Positions 36,129 to 45,335 of a stretch of 64,000 nucleotides of DNA are shown piece after piece. This DNA is from Burkholderiales bacterium. Lineage in GTDB: Bacteria > Pseudomonadota > Gammaproteobacteria > Burkholderiales > SG8-39. Positions within the stretch are counted from its first letter, which is position 1. Each line of letters opens with the position of its first letter. The position numbers and the translations under genes are program-made. The notes beneath the pieces are model-generated. The model searched no databases, was not told the origin of the DNA, and saw only the letters and a program-made list of their open reading frames with translations. The stretch is taken from contig JADLAV010000052.1 of assembly GCA_020848075.1 (NCBI GenBank), positions 83,611-147,610 on the forward strand, read 5' to 3'.

Positions 36129-37130
36129 ATGCAACGTCTCGCAGAGCTCGAGACCTGGCTCGCCACGCGCTATCCGGCGGGGACGTTCCGCCTCACGCGC
36201 GCGTCCGAGGACGCGAGCTTCCGCCGCTACTTTCGCGTGCATCTCGCAGACGGACCCGTGCCGAGCGTGATCGCGATGGACGCGCCGCCCGAGCGCGAGG
36301 ACTGCCGTCCCTTCGTTCACGTGGCGCGCCTGCTGGCGGCCGCCGGCTTGAACGCCCCGCGGATTCTCGCGGAGGACCTCGCGCGCGGCTATCTGCTCCT
36401 CACCGATCTCGGCACGACGACCTACCTCGCGGCGCTCGACGAGTCGAACGCGGATCGGCTTTTCGGGGATGCGATCGATGCGCTCGTCAAATGGCAGCTC
36501 GCGAGCCGGCCGGGCGAGCTCCCGCCCTATGACGAGGCGCTGCTGCGGCGCGAGCTCGAGCTCTTCCCCGAGTGGTACCTGGCGCGCCATCTCGGCGTGA
36601 CGCTCGACCCCGGCGCTCGGGAAGCGCTCGAGTCCGTGTTCGCGCTCGTCCTGGCGAGTAATCTCGCCCAGCCCAGGGTCTACGTGCACCGCGACTTCAT
36701 GCCCCGCAACCTGATGGTGAGCGACCCCAATCCCGGCATCCTCGACTTCCAGGACGCCGTGTTCGGCCCGGTCACCTACGACGTCGCATCGCTCTTTCGC
36801 GACGCGTTCGTGAGCTGGCCCGAGGCGCGCGTGCTCGACTGGACGGTCCGATACTGGGAGAAGGCGAAGCGCGCCGGACTTCCCGTCGATCCGGACTTCG
36901 GCGCGTTCTACCGCGATCTCGAGTGGATGGGGCTACAGCGCCATCTCAAGGTCGCCGGCATCTTCGCGCGCCTGTGGTATCGCGACGCGAAGCGCGGCTA
37001 CCTCGAGGACACGCCGCGCTTCATGGGCTACATCCGCGCCGTCTGCGAGCGGTACGGCGCGCTCGCGCCGCTGCTGCGCCTGCTCGACGCCATCGAGGGA
37101 CGCACGCCGCAAGTGCGGTATACCTTTTAG
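36129..37130 (+). CDS. amgK: N-acetylmuramate/N-acetylglucosamine 1-kinase (AmgK)
   Basis: The 333-residue aminoglycoside-phosphotransferase-fold kinase has SFRRYFRVHLADG near the N-terminus, the catalytic loop YVHRDFMPRNLMV and the metal-binding ILDFQDAVFGPVTYD. AmgK phosphorylates MurNAc or GlcNAc at the anomeric carbon in a recycling route that bypasses de novo MurNAc synthesis and gives intrinsic fosfomycin tolerance in pseudomonads. The neighbour is murU, which starts on the next base after this stop, so the pair forms a unit. lptD is divergent, as in several pseudomonads. The ATG at 36129 begins MQRLAELETWL. Confidence 0.93.
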   Translation: MQRLAELETWLATRYPAGTFRLTRASEDASFRRYFRVHLADGPVPSVIAMDAPPEREDCRPFVHVARLLAAAGLNAPRILAEDLARGYLLLTDLGTTTYLAALDESNADRLFGDAIDALVKWQLASRPGELPPYDEALLRRELELFPEWYLARHLGVTLDPGAREALESVFALVLASNLAQPRVYVHRDFMPRNLMVSDPNPGILDFQDAVFGPVTYDVASLFRDAFVSWPEARVLDWTVRYWEKAKRAGLPVDPDFGAFYRDLEWMGLQRHLKVAGIFARLWYRDAKRGYLEDTPRFMGYIRAVCERYGALAPLLRLLDAIEGRTPQVRYTF

Positions 37131-37817
37131 ATGAAGGCCATGATTCTTGCGGCGGGGCGCGGCGAGCGCATGCGCCCGCTCACCGACCGCGTGCCGAAGC
37201 CCCTGCTCGAGGTGGGCGGCAAGGCGCTCGTCGTGTGGTTGATCGAGCGGCTGCGCGCCGGCGGGTTGCGCGACCTCGTCCTGAACCATGCGCATCTCGG
37301 CGCGATGATCGAGTCCGCGCTCGGCGACGGCGCCGCGCTCGGCGTCTCGATCCGCTACTCGCCCGAGGCGACGGCGCTCGGAACGGCCGGCGGCATCGCG
37401 CAGGCGCTGCCGCTGCTCGGCGCGGGGCCGTTCGTGGCAGCGAACGGCGACGTCTTCTGCGACTTCGCGTTCGACCGCCTGCGCAGCGAGCCGCGCGGCG
37501 CGGCGCTCGCCCACCTGGTGCTCATCGACAACCCGCCGCACCATCCGGCGGGGGACTTCACCCTGTCGGGCGGGCGAGTGGGAAACGGTGCGGCCGGCGA
37601 CGCCGCGGCGGAGCGGCTCACGTTCGCGGGCATCGGCGCCTACTCGCCCGCGCTCTTCGACAGTGTGCGGCGCGGCGAGCGCGCCGAGCTCGCACCGCTC
37701 TTGCGGCAGGCTGCCGAGGCCGGACGCGTGACCGGCGAGCGTTTCACCGGCCGGTGGGTGGACGTGGGGACACCCGAGCGGCTCGCCGAGCTCGACCGCG
37801 CGCTGCGGGTGCGATGA
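37131..37817 (+). CDS. murU: N-acetylmuramate alpha-1-phosphate uridylyltransferase (MurU)
   Basis: The 228-residue sugar nucleotidyltransferase has AMILAAGRGERMRPLTDRVP, PKPLLEVGGKAL, ALGTAGGIAQALPLLG, FVAANGDVFCDF and FTGRWVDVGTPERLAEL. Together with AmgK it converts MurNAc to UDP-MurNAc. The gene begins on the base after the amgK stop and its own stop overlaps the next ATG. The assignment rests on the adjacent kinase; glucose-1-phosphate thymidylyltransferase-like proteins share the fold. Confidence 0.93.
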   Translation: MKAMILAAGRGERMRPLTDRVPKPLLEVGGKALVVWLIERLRAGGLRDLVLNHAHLGAMIESALGDGAALGVSIRYSPEATALGTAGGIAQALPLLGAGPFVAANGDVFCDFAFDRLRSEPRGAALAHLVLIDNPPHHPAGDFTLSGGRVGNGAAGDAAAERLTFAGIGAYSPALFDSVRRGERAELAPLLRQAAEAGRVTGERFTGRWVDVGTPERLAELDRALRVR

Positions 37818-38257
37818 GCACGTTCGACCGCGACGAGACGCAGCGCGCGCTTGCGCTCGACCCGGCGTGGGCCGAGCGGGTGCGCGCCGCCTGGCTCGAG
37901 ATGATCGGCCTTGCGGTGTTCGGCGACCTCAAGGCAGCGCGGATCGGGGCGGTGCCGCGCCTGCGCAAGAAGGCTCTGGACTGCGGCGAGAGGCTGCGCG
38001 CCGCGCTCGCTGACCGGGGCTGGATCCCGCAACCGCGCGACCAGGTCAAGAATGCACTCGCCACGACGCTCGCCTTGCGGGACGTGCTGGCCGAGCTGGA
38101 GCGCGATGCTCGCGAGCTCGACGGTGGCGCCGATCGCGACGTCTTCGGTGCCGCGGTCGCCGCGCTCGCTGCAGTCGCCTTGGACGAACTCGGCCCCCGC
38201 GCGAACACGTGGGCCGCGCTCCTTGATCGGCGGGACGAAGGCGACGACAATCGTTGA
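37814..38257 (+). CDS. Conserved hypothetical alpha-helical protein
   Basis: The 147-residue protein is predicted mainly helical, with an arginine- and glutamate-rich surface (ERVRAAWLEMIGLAVFGDLK; LRKKALDCGERLRAALADRG; LRDVLAELERDARELDGGAD). I do not recognise a family. It sits between murU and pepP in a coupled run, overlapping the murU stop by 4 bp (ATGA). It occupies the position of ygfB in E. coli (ygfB-pepP-ubiH), but I cannot show homology with YgfB. Confidence 0.75.
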   Translation: MSTFDRDETQRALALDPAWAERVRAAWLEMIGLAVFGDLKAARIGAVPRLRKKALDCGERLRAALADRGWIPQPRDQVKNALATTLALRDVLAELERDARELDGGADRDVFGAAVAALAAVALDELGPRANTWAALLDRRDEGDDNR

Positions 38258-38271
38258 CTCCAGGGACACAC

Positions 38272-39579
38272 ATGCGTCACATCGAGCCACACAAGGCGAG
38301 GCGCGCCCGGCTGCTCGCTCTCATGCAGGACGGCATCGCCGTGGTGCCGACCGCGCCCGAGCGCCTGCGCAGCCGCGACAGCGACTACCCGTACCGGTTC
38401 GACAGCTACTTCTACTACCTGACCGGCTTTCCGGAACCGGAGGCCGTGCTGGTGCTCCTCGCCGGCGAGACGCCGCGCTCCATCCTCTTCTGCCGCGAAA
38501 AGAGTCTCGAGCGCGAGCTCTGGGACGGGTACCGGTTCGGCGTCGATGCGGCGCGCGAGGCGTTCGGATTCGACGAGGCACACCCGATCTCCGGCATCGA
38601 CGAGAAGCTGCCGCAGCTCATCGCCAACCGGCCGGCGCTCTTCTTCGCGCCCGGCATGGATCCGGCGTGGGATTCCCGCGTCATGGGCTGGTTGAACCAG
38701 GTGCGGGCCCAGGCGCGCACGGGCGTCGTCGCGCCCGCGGACATCCGCGACGTCCGCTCGATCCTGGACGAGCTGCGCCTGGTGAAGGACCCGCACGAGA
38801 TCGCGGCGATGCGCCGCGCCGGTACGGTGACCGCGGGCGCGCACTTGCGTGCCATGCGGGCGACGCGGCCCGGCGCGATGGAATACGAGATCGAAGCCGA
38901 GCTCCTGCACGAGTTCCGGCGCCACGGCTCGCAGTTCCCCGCGTACTGGCCGATCGTCGCGAGCGGGCCGAACGCATGCGTGCTGCACTACCGCGAGAAC
39001 GATCGCCAGATGCACGAGGGCGATCTGCTGCTCATCGACGCGGGATGCGAGATCGACGGGTACGCGGCCGACGTCACGCGGACCTTTCCGGTGAGCGGCC
39101 GCTTCGCGGGCCCGCAGCGCGACGTCTACGAGATCGTGCTGGCAGCGCAGGCGGCCGCGGCGGCCGAGGTAAAACCCGGCGCCCGGTGGGACGCGCCGCA
39201 CGAGGCCGCGGTCAGGATCACCGCGCAGGGCCTGGTCGACCTCGGCCTGTGCTCCGGCACGACGGACGCGGTCATCGAATCGGGCGATTACAAGCGCTTC
39301 TACATGCATCGGACCGGCCATTGGCTGGGCCTGGACGTGCACGATGCCGGGGACTACAAGCAGGCCGGCGAATGGCGCCCTCTCGTGCAGGGCATGACGC
39401 TGACGGTGGAACCGGGGTGCTACATCCGGCCGGCCGAGAACGTCCCCGAGCGGTTCTGGAACATCGGCGTCCGCATCGAGGACGACGCGCTCGTCACGGA
39501 GACCGGCTGCGAGCTGCTCACCGCCGCCGCGCCCAAGCGGGTCGACGACATCGAGGCGCTGATGCGCGATGCCCGATAA
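38272..39579 (+). CDS. pepP: Xaa-Pro aminopeptidase (aminopeptidase P)
   Basis: The 435-residue pita-bread metallopeptidase removes N-terminal residues before proline. The N-terminal AMP_N domain has YPYRFDSYFYYLTGFPEPE. The catalytic domain has LLLIDAGCEIDGYAADVTRT, HRTGHWLGLDVHD, LTVEPGCYI and GVRIEDDALVT, supplying the Asp-Asp-His-Glu-Glu metal ligands. The ATG at 38272 has an upstream AGGGA and matches the usual N-terminus; a TTG at 38254 overlapping the previous stop is possible. It overlaps the ubiH-like gene by 11 bp, matching the pepP-ubiH order of E. coli. Confidence 0.96.
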   Translation: MRHIEPHKARRARLLALMQDGIAVVPTAPERLRSRDSDYPYRFDSYFYYLTGFPEPEAVLVLLAGETPRSILFCREKSLERELWDGYRFGVDAAREAFGFDEAHPISGIDEKLPQLIANRPALFFAPGMDPAWDSRVMGWLNQVRAQARTGVVAPADIRDVRSILDELRLVKDPHEIAAMRRAGTVTAGAHLRAMRATRPGAMEYEIEAELLHEFRRHGSQFPAYWPIVASGPNACVLHYRENDRQMHEGDLLLIDAGCEIDGYAADVTRTFPVSGRFAGPQRDVYEIVLAAQAAAAAEVKPGARWDAPHEAAVRITAQGLVDLGLCSGTTDAVIESGDYKRFYMHRTGHWLGLDVHDAGDYKQAGEWRPLVQGMTLTVEPGCYIRPAENVPERFWNIGVRIEDDALVTETGCELLTAAAPKRVDDIEALMRDAR

Positions 39580-40777
39580 GGTCGACGTTCTCGTCGCCGG
39601 GGGCGGGCCGGTCGGCGCGGTGCTTGCGCGAGCGTTGCGCGAGGGCGGCCTCGTCACGGTGCTCGCCGAGTCCGGCGAACCGCGCGCTGCGGGCGCGGCG
39701 CCGCGAGGCGCAACCCACCCGTCTGCCGAGACGCCTTCTCGCCCGCCTTTCCGCCCGCCTTTTCGGCCGCCGTTTCGCCCCATCGCGCTTTCGCACGGAA
39801 GCACGGTGCTGCTCGGAGCGACCGGCGTGCTCGGCGCGCTCACGCTCACGCCGATCCGCTCCATCCACGTCTCGCAGGCAGCCGGATTCGGCAGGGTGCT
39901 GATCAAGGCGCAGGACCTCGGGGCGGCCGCGCTCGGATGGGTGACCGATCTCGCGTCGCTCGCCGATGCATTGCTGCACGCGGCGAGCGACGTGCGCATT
40001 GCCGCGCGCGTCACGCGCTGGGAAGCGACGGCGGACGCCGTGCGGGTCTGCCTCGATGGTGGACGCGAGATCGATACGCAATTGCTCGTGCTCGCCGATG
40101 GCGGGCAAACGTCGGGCGACGATCTCTCGGTGCGCGACTACGGCCAGGCGGCGATCGTCGCCACGGTCTGCGCTGCGCGACCGCAGGAGGGCGCCGCCTG
40201 GGAGCGCTTCACGGACGAGGGGCCGCTCGCCCTCCTGCCTTTCGGCGACCGCCATGCACTGGTCTGGAGCGTTCGCGCCACGCGTGCACCGTCCCTGCTC
40301 GCGGCCGCCGACGCAACGTTTCTTGCCGATCTCGGCCGGAGCTTCGGCCGGCGCCTCGGCGAGTTCACCGAAGTGGGCGCTCGCGTAGGCTTTCCGCTTG
40401 CGCTGCGGTTCCGGCGCGCAACCGCAGTCGCGCCGCGCGTCGTCGCCATCGGAAATGCAGCCCAGACGCTGCACCCGGTGGCAGGCCAGGGGCTAAACCT
40501 CGGATTGCGCGATGCATTCGAGCTCGCCGCGCTCATCGGGCGCGCGGGTAGCGCCGCGCTCGCGCGCGGCGGCATCGCCACGGCCTTTGCTGCGCAACGA
40601 CGCGCAGATCGTTACGCAAGTATCGGAATTACCGACGGCTTGATCCGCGCCTTCGGGATCGATCACCCGCTCGCAGCGGCGGCGCGCGGCGCCGGTCTTG
40701 CCACCCTGGATCTCGTGCCGGCCGCGCGACGATTCCTCGCGCGGCGGTTCGTCTTCGGGCTGCGCGCGATTCCCTGA
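39569..40777 (+). CDS. UbiH-family FAD-dependent hydroxylase with an internal PPFR repeat
   Basis: The 402-residue flavoprotein has VLVAGGGPVGAVLARALRE (FAD), RPIALSHGSTVLLGATGV, LLVLADGGQTSGDD and the diagnostic GNAAQTLHPVAGQGLNLGLRDA. It is the second ubiquinone ring hydroxylase in the window; the position after pepP suggests UbiH. Between the FAD loop and the RPIALSHGS motif lies a RPPFRPPFRPPF insertion encoded by three 12-bp repeats (39740-39775), preceded by an alanine- and arginine-rich stretch. That region normally has a short loop with the FAD acidic residue, so the insertion could matter for activity. The ATG at 39569 lies inside pepP. Confidence 0.88.
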   Translation: MPDKVDVLVAGGGPVGAVLARALREGGLVTVLAESGEPRAAGAAPRGATHPSAETPSRPPFRPPFRPPFRPIALSHGSTVLLGATGVLGALTLTPIRSIHVSQAAGFGRVLIKAQDLGAAALGWVTDLASLADALLHAASDVRIAARVTRWEATADAVRVCLDGGREIDTQLLVLADGGQTSGDDLSVRDYGQAAIVATVCAARPQEGAAWERFTDEGPLALLPFGDRHALVWSVRATRAPSLLAAADATFLADLGRSFGRRLGEFTEVGARVGFPLALRFRRATAVAPRVVAIGNAAQTLHPVAGQGLNLGLRDAFELAALIGRAGSAALARGGIATAFAAQRRADRYASIGITDGLIRAFGIDHPLAAAARGAGLATLDLVPAARRFLARRFVFGLRAIP

Positions 40778-40810
40778 CGCGCGTCGCGCGGCGCTTCACG
40801 CGTCGCCATG

Positions 40811-40960
40811 CGCTTCGTCGCACCATGATGCGGCGCGTCGCAACGAAGCGACACTGCAATAAAACTTTTCGACGTAAGAAAATTTAACGCGGCGTCGCCC
40901 GGATGATTCCCACGACTCACCGACTGCGGGTACAATCCGCTCCCGCTGTTCTTCCGCCCG
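40811..40960 (+). promoter_or_regulatory. Intergenic region before dusB with AT-rich patch and inverted repeat
   Basis: CGCTTCGT (40811-40818) and ACGAAGCG (40843-40850) are perfect inverted arms around 24 bp, just after the UbiH-like gene, but without a T run. An AT-rich patch (about 40856-40891) follows, which is unusual here and is a natural site for the dusB-fis promoter; no -35/-10 pair is convincing. Confidence 0.4.
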
Positions 40961-40978
40961 ACCCGTTCCGAGTTCAAG

Positions 40979-41986
40979 ATGCAGATCGGCCCGCACGCGC
41001 TGCGGAACAATCTTTTCGTCGCGCCGATGGCGGGCGTCAGCGATCGGCCGTTCCGCAAGCTCTGCCGGCGCTTCGGCGCAGGGCTCGCGGTTTCGGAGAT
41101 GGTGAGCGCGAGGCCGGAGCTCCGGCAGTCCGCGAAGACGCAACGCCGGCTCGACCACGAAGGCGAGCCCGCGCCGCTCGCCGTCCAGATCGCCGGCGCG
41201 GATCCGCAGATGATGGCCGACGCGGCGCGGTACGGCGCAGCGCGAGGCGCGCAGATCATCGACATCAACATGGGTTGCCCGGCGAAGAAGGTATGCAGCG
41301 CCGCGGCGGGGTCCGCGTTGCTGCGCGACGAGGCGCTCGTCGGCCGGATCCTCGAGGCGGTCGTGCGGGCGACCGACGTCCCGGTGACGCTCAAGTTCAG
41401 GACCGGTTGGGACGCCGGGAACCGCAACGCCCTCCGCGTGGCGCGAATCGCCGAAGATGCCGGCATCCGGATGCTGACGCTGCACGGCCGCACCCGCGCG
41501 TGCGGTTTCGCCGGCCGCGCCGAGTACGACACGATCCGCGAGGTCAAGCGCGCCTCGCGCCTGCCGGTCGTGGCGAACGGCGACATCCGCTCGCCGGAGC
41601 AGGCGCGGCGCGTGCTCGAGTACACCGGCGCCGACGGCGTCATGATCGGCCGGGCGGCGCACGGCCGTCCGTGGATCTTCCGCGAGATCGCCCATTACCT
41701 CGCGACCGGCCGCAGGCATCCCGGGCCGCTCGTGCGCGAGGCGCACGATGCCGTCTTGCAGCATCTGCACGAGCTGTACTCCCTGCACGGAAGCGACGCC
41801 GGCGTGAAGGTCGCGCGCAAGCACGTCCATTGGTATACGAGCGGCCTCGCGGGCGCGGCCGGGTTCCGCCAGGAGCTCAACGGGCTGGAGACCTGCGAGG
41901 CGCAGCTCGCCGCCGTGGACCGGTTCTTCGAGAGACTCGCGCAGTCGGGGGACCGCCTGCGCCAAGAGGAGGAGCTGCCGGAATGA
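40979..41986 (+). CDS. dusB: tRNA-dihydrouridine synthase B
   Basis: The 335-residue FMN enzyme reduces uridine to dihydrouridine in the tRNA D loop. It shows FVAPMAGVSDRPFRKLCRRF, IIDINMGCPAKKVCSAAAG (catalytic cysteine), TLKFRTGWDAGNRNA, TLHGRTRACGFAG and GVMIGRAAHGRPWIF. It is the first gene of dusB-fis, an order conserved since gammaproteobacteria; the fis ATG overlaps its stop (ATGA). Confidence 0.97.
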   Translation: MQIGPHALRNNLFVAPMAGVSDRPFRKLCRRFGAGLAVSEMVSARPELRQSAKTQRRLDHEGEPAPLAVQIAGADPQMMADAARYGAARGAQIIDINMGCPAKKVCSAAAGSALLRDEALVGRILEAVVRATDVPVTLKFRTGWDAGNRNALRVARIAEDAGIRMLTLHGRTRACGFAGRAEYDTIREVKRASRLPVVANGDIRSPEQARRVLEYTGADGVMIGRAAHGRPWIFREIAHYLATGRRHPGPLVREAHDAVLQHLHELYSLHGSDAGVKVARKHVHWYTSGLAGAAGFRQELNGLETCEAQLAAVDRFFERLAQSGDRLRQEEELPE

Positions 41987-42222
41987 AACAGACCAGCGAG
42001 ATCGCGGACTGCGTGCGCAAGTCCCTCGACCGTTACTTCAGCGACCTCGACGGGGCGAAGCCGCGCTCGATCTACGACATGGTGCTGAAGAACGTCGAGA
42101 AGCCGATGCTGGAGGCCGTGCTCAAACGGGCCGAAGGCAACCAGACCATCGCCGCCCAGATGCTCGGCATCAACCGCAACACGCTGCGCAAGAAGATGGC
42201 CCAGCACAAGATCAAGACCTGA
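41983..42222 (+). CDS. fis: Fis-family DNA-binding protein
   Basis: The 79-residue protein is a nucleoid-associated factor and transcriptional regulator. A short N-terminal arm precedes the helical core KSLDRYFSDLDGAKPRSIYD, and the C-terminal helix-turn-helix is AEGNQTIAAQMLGINRNTLRKK (key part NQTIAAQMLGINRNTLRKK). The size is a little smaller than E. coli Fis (98 residues), as in other betaproteobacteria. The ATG overlaps the dusB stop, so fis translation is coupled to dusB. purH follows after 9 bp. Confidence 0.96.
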   Translation: MKQTSEIADCVRKSLDRYFSDLDGAKPRSIYDMVLKNVEKPMLEAVLKRAEGNQTIAAQMLGINRNTLRKKMAQHKIKT

Positions 42223-42231
42223 CCGGCGCGG

Positions 42232-43797
42232 ATGCGCATTCCCGTCAAGCAGGCGCTCGTCAGCGTCTCCGACAAGTCTGGCCTCGCCGAGCTCGCGCGC
42301 GCGCTCGCGGCGCTCGGCGTGCGGATCCTCTCCACCGGCGGGACCGCGAAGCTGCTGCAGGAGGCCGGCGTCGCCGTGACCGAGGTGGGCGACTACACCG
42401 GCTTCCCCGAGATGCTCGACGGCCGCGTGAAGACGCTGCACCCGAAGATACACGGCGGCGTGCTCGCGCGCCGGGACGTGCCCGCGCACATGCAGGCCAT
42501 CGAACGGGCCGGCATCGTCCCGATCGATCTCGTCGTGGTGAACCTCTACCCCTTCGCGCAAACCGTCGCGAAGCCCGGCTGCACGCTCGACGAGGCGGTC
42601 GAGAACATCGACATCGGCGGGCCGACGATGGTGCGCGCCGCCGCCAAGAACCACACCGGCGTCGCCGTGGTGACCGACCCCGGCGACTACGGCGGCCTGA
42701 TCGACGAGCTGCGGGCGAGCGGCGGCACGCTCTCGGCCGCGACGCGCTTCGCCCTCGCAAAGAAAGCATTCGCCCACACCGCGGCCTACGACGCGGCGGT
42801 CGCGAACTACCTCACCAGCCTGGATGCCGACAACCGCCCCGGCGCGTTCCCGGACCGCCTCTCGCTGCAGTGGGAAAAGGTGCAGGAGATGCGCTACGGC
42901 GAGAACCCGCACCAGCAGGCGGCGTTCTACCGCGACCCCGTGCCGGCGGCGGGCAGCCTCGCGCAGTACACGCAGTTGCAGGGCAAGGAGCTCTCCTACA
43001 ACAACATCGCCGACGCCGACGCGGCGTGGGAGTGCGCCAAGACCTTCGAGCGCCCGGCCTGCGTGATCGTCAAGCACGCCAATCCCTGCGGCGTCGCGGA
43101 GGCCGCGGACTGCATGAGGGCCTACGAGCTCGCCTTCGCCACCGACCCGACCTCGGCGTTCGGCGGCATCATTGCCTTCAACCGCGCGCTCGACGGGAAG
43201 ACCGCCGAGGCGGTCGCCAAGCAGTTCGTCGAAGTCGTGATCGCGCCGGAGCTCAGTGCCGAGGCGCGCGCAGCCTTCGCGGGGAAGACCAACGTCCGCG
43301 TGCTCGCCGTGCCGCTCGGCCGCGAGGTGCAGCGCTACGACTTCAAGCGGGTCGGCGGCGGCCTCCTCGTGCAGACGCCCGATGCCCGTAACATCGAGCG
43401 CGCCGACCTGCGCGTGGTGACCAGGCGCGCGCCGACCGAATCCGAGCTCGCGGACCTGCTCTTCGCGTGGCGGGTCGCAAAGTACGTGAAGTCGAATGCC
43501 ATCGTCTTCTGCGGCGGCGGGCGCACGCTCGGCGTCGGCGCCGGCCAGATGAGCCGGGTGGATTCGGCGCGCATCGCCGCGATCAAGGCGGGCAACGCCG
43601 GGATCTCGCTCGCCGGCTCGGCCGTCGCTTCCGACGCGTTCTTCCCGTTCCGCGACGGCGTCGACGTCGTCGCGCAGGCCGGAGCAAGAGCGATCATCCA
43701 GCCGGGCGGCAGCGTGCGCGACGACGAGGTGATCGCGGCCGCCGACGAGCTCGGCATCGCGATGGTCTTCACCGGCGTGCGGCATTTCCGGCACTAG
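42232..43797 (+). CDS. purH: Bifunctional AICAR transformylase / IMP cyclohydrolase
   Basis: The 521-residue enzyme performs the last two steps of IMP synthesis. The N-terminal IMP cyclohydrolase domain has [32 protein letters not shown] and [13 protein letters not shown]. The C-terminal AICAR transformylase has [14 protein letters not shown] (catalytic Lys-His), [16 protein letters not shown] and the [19 protein letters not shown] end. The ATG at 42232 follows fis by 9 bp. purD, the GAR synthetase, lies 193 bp downstream. Confidence 0.98.
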   Translation: MRIPVKQALVSVSDKSGLAELARALAALGVRILSTGGTAKLLQEAGVAVTEVGDYTGFPEMLDGRVKTLHPKIHGGVLARRDVPAHMQAIERAGIVPIDLVVVNLYPFAQTVAKPGCTLDEAVENIDIGGPTMVRAAAKNHTGVAVVTDPGDYGGLIDELRASGGTLSAATRFALAKKAFAHTAAYDAAVANYLTSLDADNRPGAFPDRLSLQWEKVQEMRYGENPHQQAAFYRDPVPAAGSLAQYTQLQGKELSYNNIADADAAWECAKTFERPACVIVKHANPCGVAEAADCMRAYELAFATDPTSAFGGIIAFNRALDGKTAEAVAKQFVEVVIAPELSAEARAAFAGKTNVRVLAVPLGREVQRYDFKRVGGGLLVQTPDARNIERADLRVVTRRAPTESELADLLFAWRVAKYVKSNAIVFCGGGRTLGVGAGQMSRVDSARIAAIKAGNAGISLAGSAVASDAFFPFRDGVDVVAQAGARAIIQPGGSVRDDEVIAAADELGIAMVFTGVRHFRH

Positions 43798-43846
43798 TCG
43801 CCATCTCGAAAATGCCGGTGGCGATTCTGGGGGCCAAAAGCTGGTC

Positions 43847-43952
43847 GCACGAACAAGGGGGGCCGGGGGGAATGGAAGGGGCCCCCTCCCCCCTTCCCGC
43901 CCCTTGTATATCCCCGAGGGAACACGGGGCGCGTCCCTTGTATATCCCCCGC
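43847..43952. repeat. Hairpin repeat (AACAAGGGG family) between purH and purD
   Basis: The 193-bp gap contains GAACAAGGGGGG near 43853, a long G/C hairpin (GGGGGGAATGG...CCCCCC) and CCCCTTGTATATCCCC followed by CCCTTGTATATCCCC. The latter two are close to the CCCCTTGTTTATCCCC of the element between trpG and trpD (5072-5153). It is a second copy of the same interspersed family, non-coding. Confidence 0.7.
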
Positions 43953-43990
43953 TCTGCTGTGGCAGCGAGTTCTAGGAAGCGCCCCTGGCG

Positions 43991-45325
43991 GTGAAGATTC
44001 TAGTCATTGGCAGCGGCGGACGGGAGCACGCGCTCGCCTGGAAGCTCGCGCGCAGCCCGCGCGTGCAGAAGGTCCTCGTCGCCCCCGGCAACGCGGGCAC
44101 CGCGCGGGAGGAAGGCGTTGAGAACGTCCCGGTCACCGGGCTCGAGGCGCTCGCCGAGTTCGCGCGCCGCGAGGAGATTCATCTCACCGTGGTCGGCCCG
44201 GAGGCGCCGCTCGCGGACGGCATCGTCGATCTTTTTCGCGAGCAGGGGCTGCGGATCTTCGGCCCGCCCCGCGCGGCCGCGCAGCTCGAGAGCTCGAAGG
44301 CGTTCGCCAAGCGGTTCCTGGCGAGGCACGGCATTCCGACCGGCGCGTACGCGAGCTTCACCGCCGCCGCCGACGCGCACGCCTACGTCGAGGCGCACGG
44401 CGCGCCGATCGTCGTGAAGGCGGACGGGCTCGCGGCCGGCAAGGGCGTGGTGGTCGCCGCCTCGCCGGCGGAAGCGCACGCGGCGATCGACGGCATGCTG
44501 CTCGAGCGCCGCCTGGGCGACGCGGGGGCCCGGATCGTCATCGAGGAATTCCTCGCCGGCGAGGAGGCGAGCTTCATCGTCCTCGCCGACGGCCGCAACG
44601 TGCTGCCGCTCGCCACCAGCCAGGATCACAAGCGGCTGAAGGACGGCGACGAAGGCCCCAACACCGGCGGCATGGGCGCCTACTCGCCGGCGCCGGTGGT
44701 GACGCCCGCGCTGCACGCGCGCGTCGTACGCGAGATCATCCTGCCGACGGTGCGCGGCATGGCCGCCGACGGCATGCCCTACTCGGGCTTTCTCTACGCC
44801 GGGCTCATGATCGACGCCGCGGGCAATCCGAAGGTGCTGGAGTTCAATTGCCGCATGGGCGATCCCGAGACCCAGCCGATCATGCTGCGCCTGCGCTCCG
44901 ATCTCTTCGAGTTGATCGAGGGCGCGCTCGACGGCAAGCTCGACCGCATGGAGGCCGAATGGGACCACCGCGCCGCGCTCGGCGTGGTCCTCGCCGCGGC
45001 GAACTACCCCGAAACTCCGCGCAAGGGCGACCCGATCACCGGCCTCGCGGCGCCGGCCGAAGACGCCCACGTATTCCATGCCGGGACCGCGCTCGCGGAC
45101 GGCAAGGTCGTCACCGCCGGCGGGCGCGTGCTCTGCGTGACCGCGCTCGGCGAGTCGCTCAAGATGGCGCGCGCACGCGCCTACCAGATCGTGGATGCGA
45201 TCCGTTTCGAGGGCATGCAGTACCGCACCGACATCGGACACCGTGCGCTCGCGGCGCGCGCGGCCTCCCGCGCAAACCGGGCGAACGCGCCCGGGAGCAG
45301 CGCGACCAGGACGAGCAAGGGGTGA
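43991..45325 (+). CDS. purD: Phosphoribosylamine-glycine ligase
   Basis: The 444-residue ATP-grasp enzyme makes GAR, the second step of purine synthesis. It shows [62 protein letters not shown] and [17 protein letters not shown]. The start is GTG at 43991. The C-terminus ends with a basic, alanine-rich tail ([22 protein letters not shown], given here in part as [15 protein letters not shown]) beyond the usual domain end. hemF follows after 10 bp. Confidence 0.96.
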   Translation: MKILVIGSGGREHALAWKLARSPRVQKVLVAPGNAGTAREEGVENVPVTGLEALAEFARREEIHLTVVGPEAPLADGIVDLFREQGLRIFGPPRAAAQLESSKAFAKRFLARHGIPTGAYASFTAAADAHAYVEAHGAPIVVKADGLAAGKGVVVAASPAEAHAAIDGMLLERRLGDAGARIVIEEFLAGEEASFIVLADGRNVLPLATSQDHKRLKDGDEGPNTGGMGAYSPAPVVTPALHARVVREIILPTVRGMAADGMPYSGFLYAGLMIDAAGNPKVLEFNCRMGDPETQPIMLRLRSDLFELIEGALDGKLDRMEAEWDHRAALGVVLAAANYPETPRKGDPITGLAAPAEDAHVFHAGTALADGKVVTAGGRVLCVTALGESLKMARARAYQIVDAIRFEGMQYRTDIGHRALAARAASRANRANAPGSSATRTSKG

Positions 45326-45335
45326 GCGGACGCGC

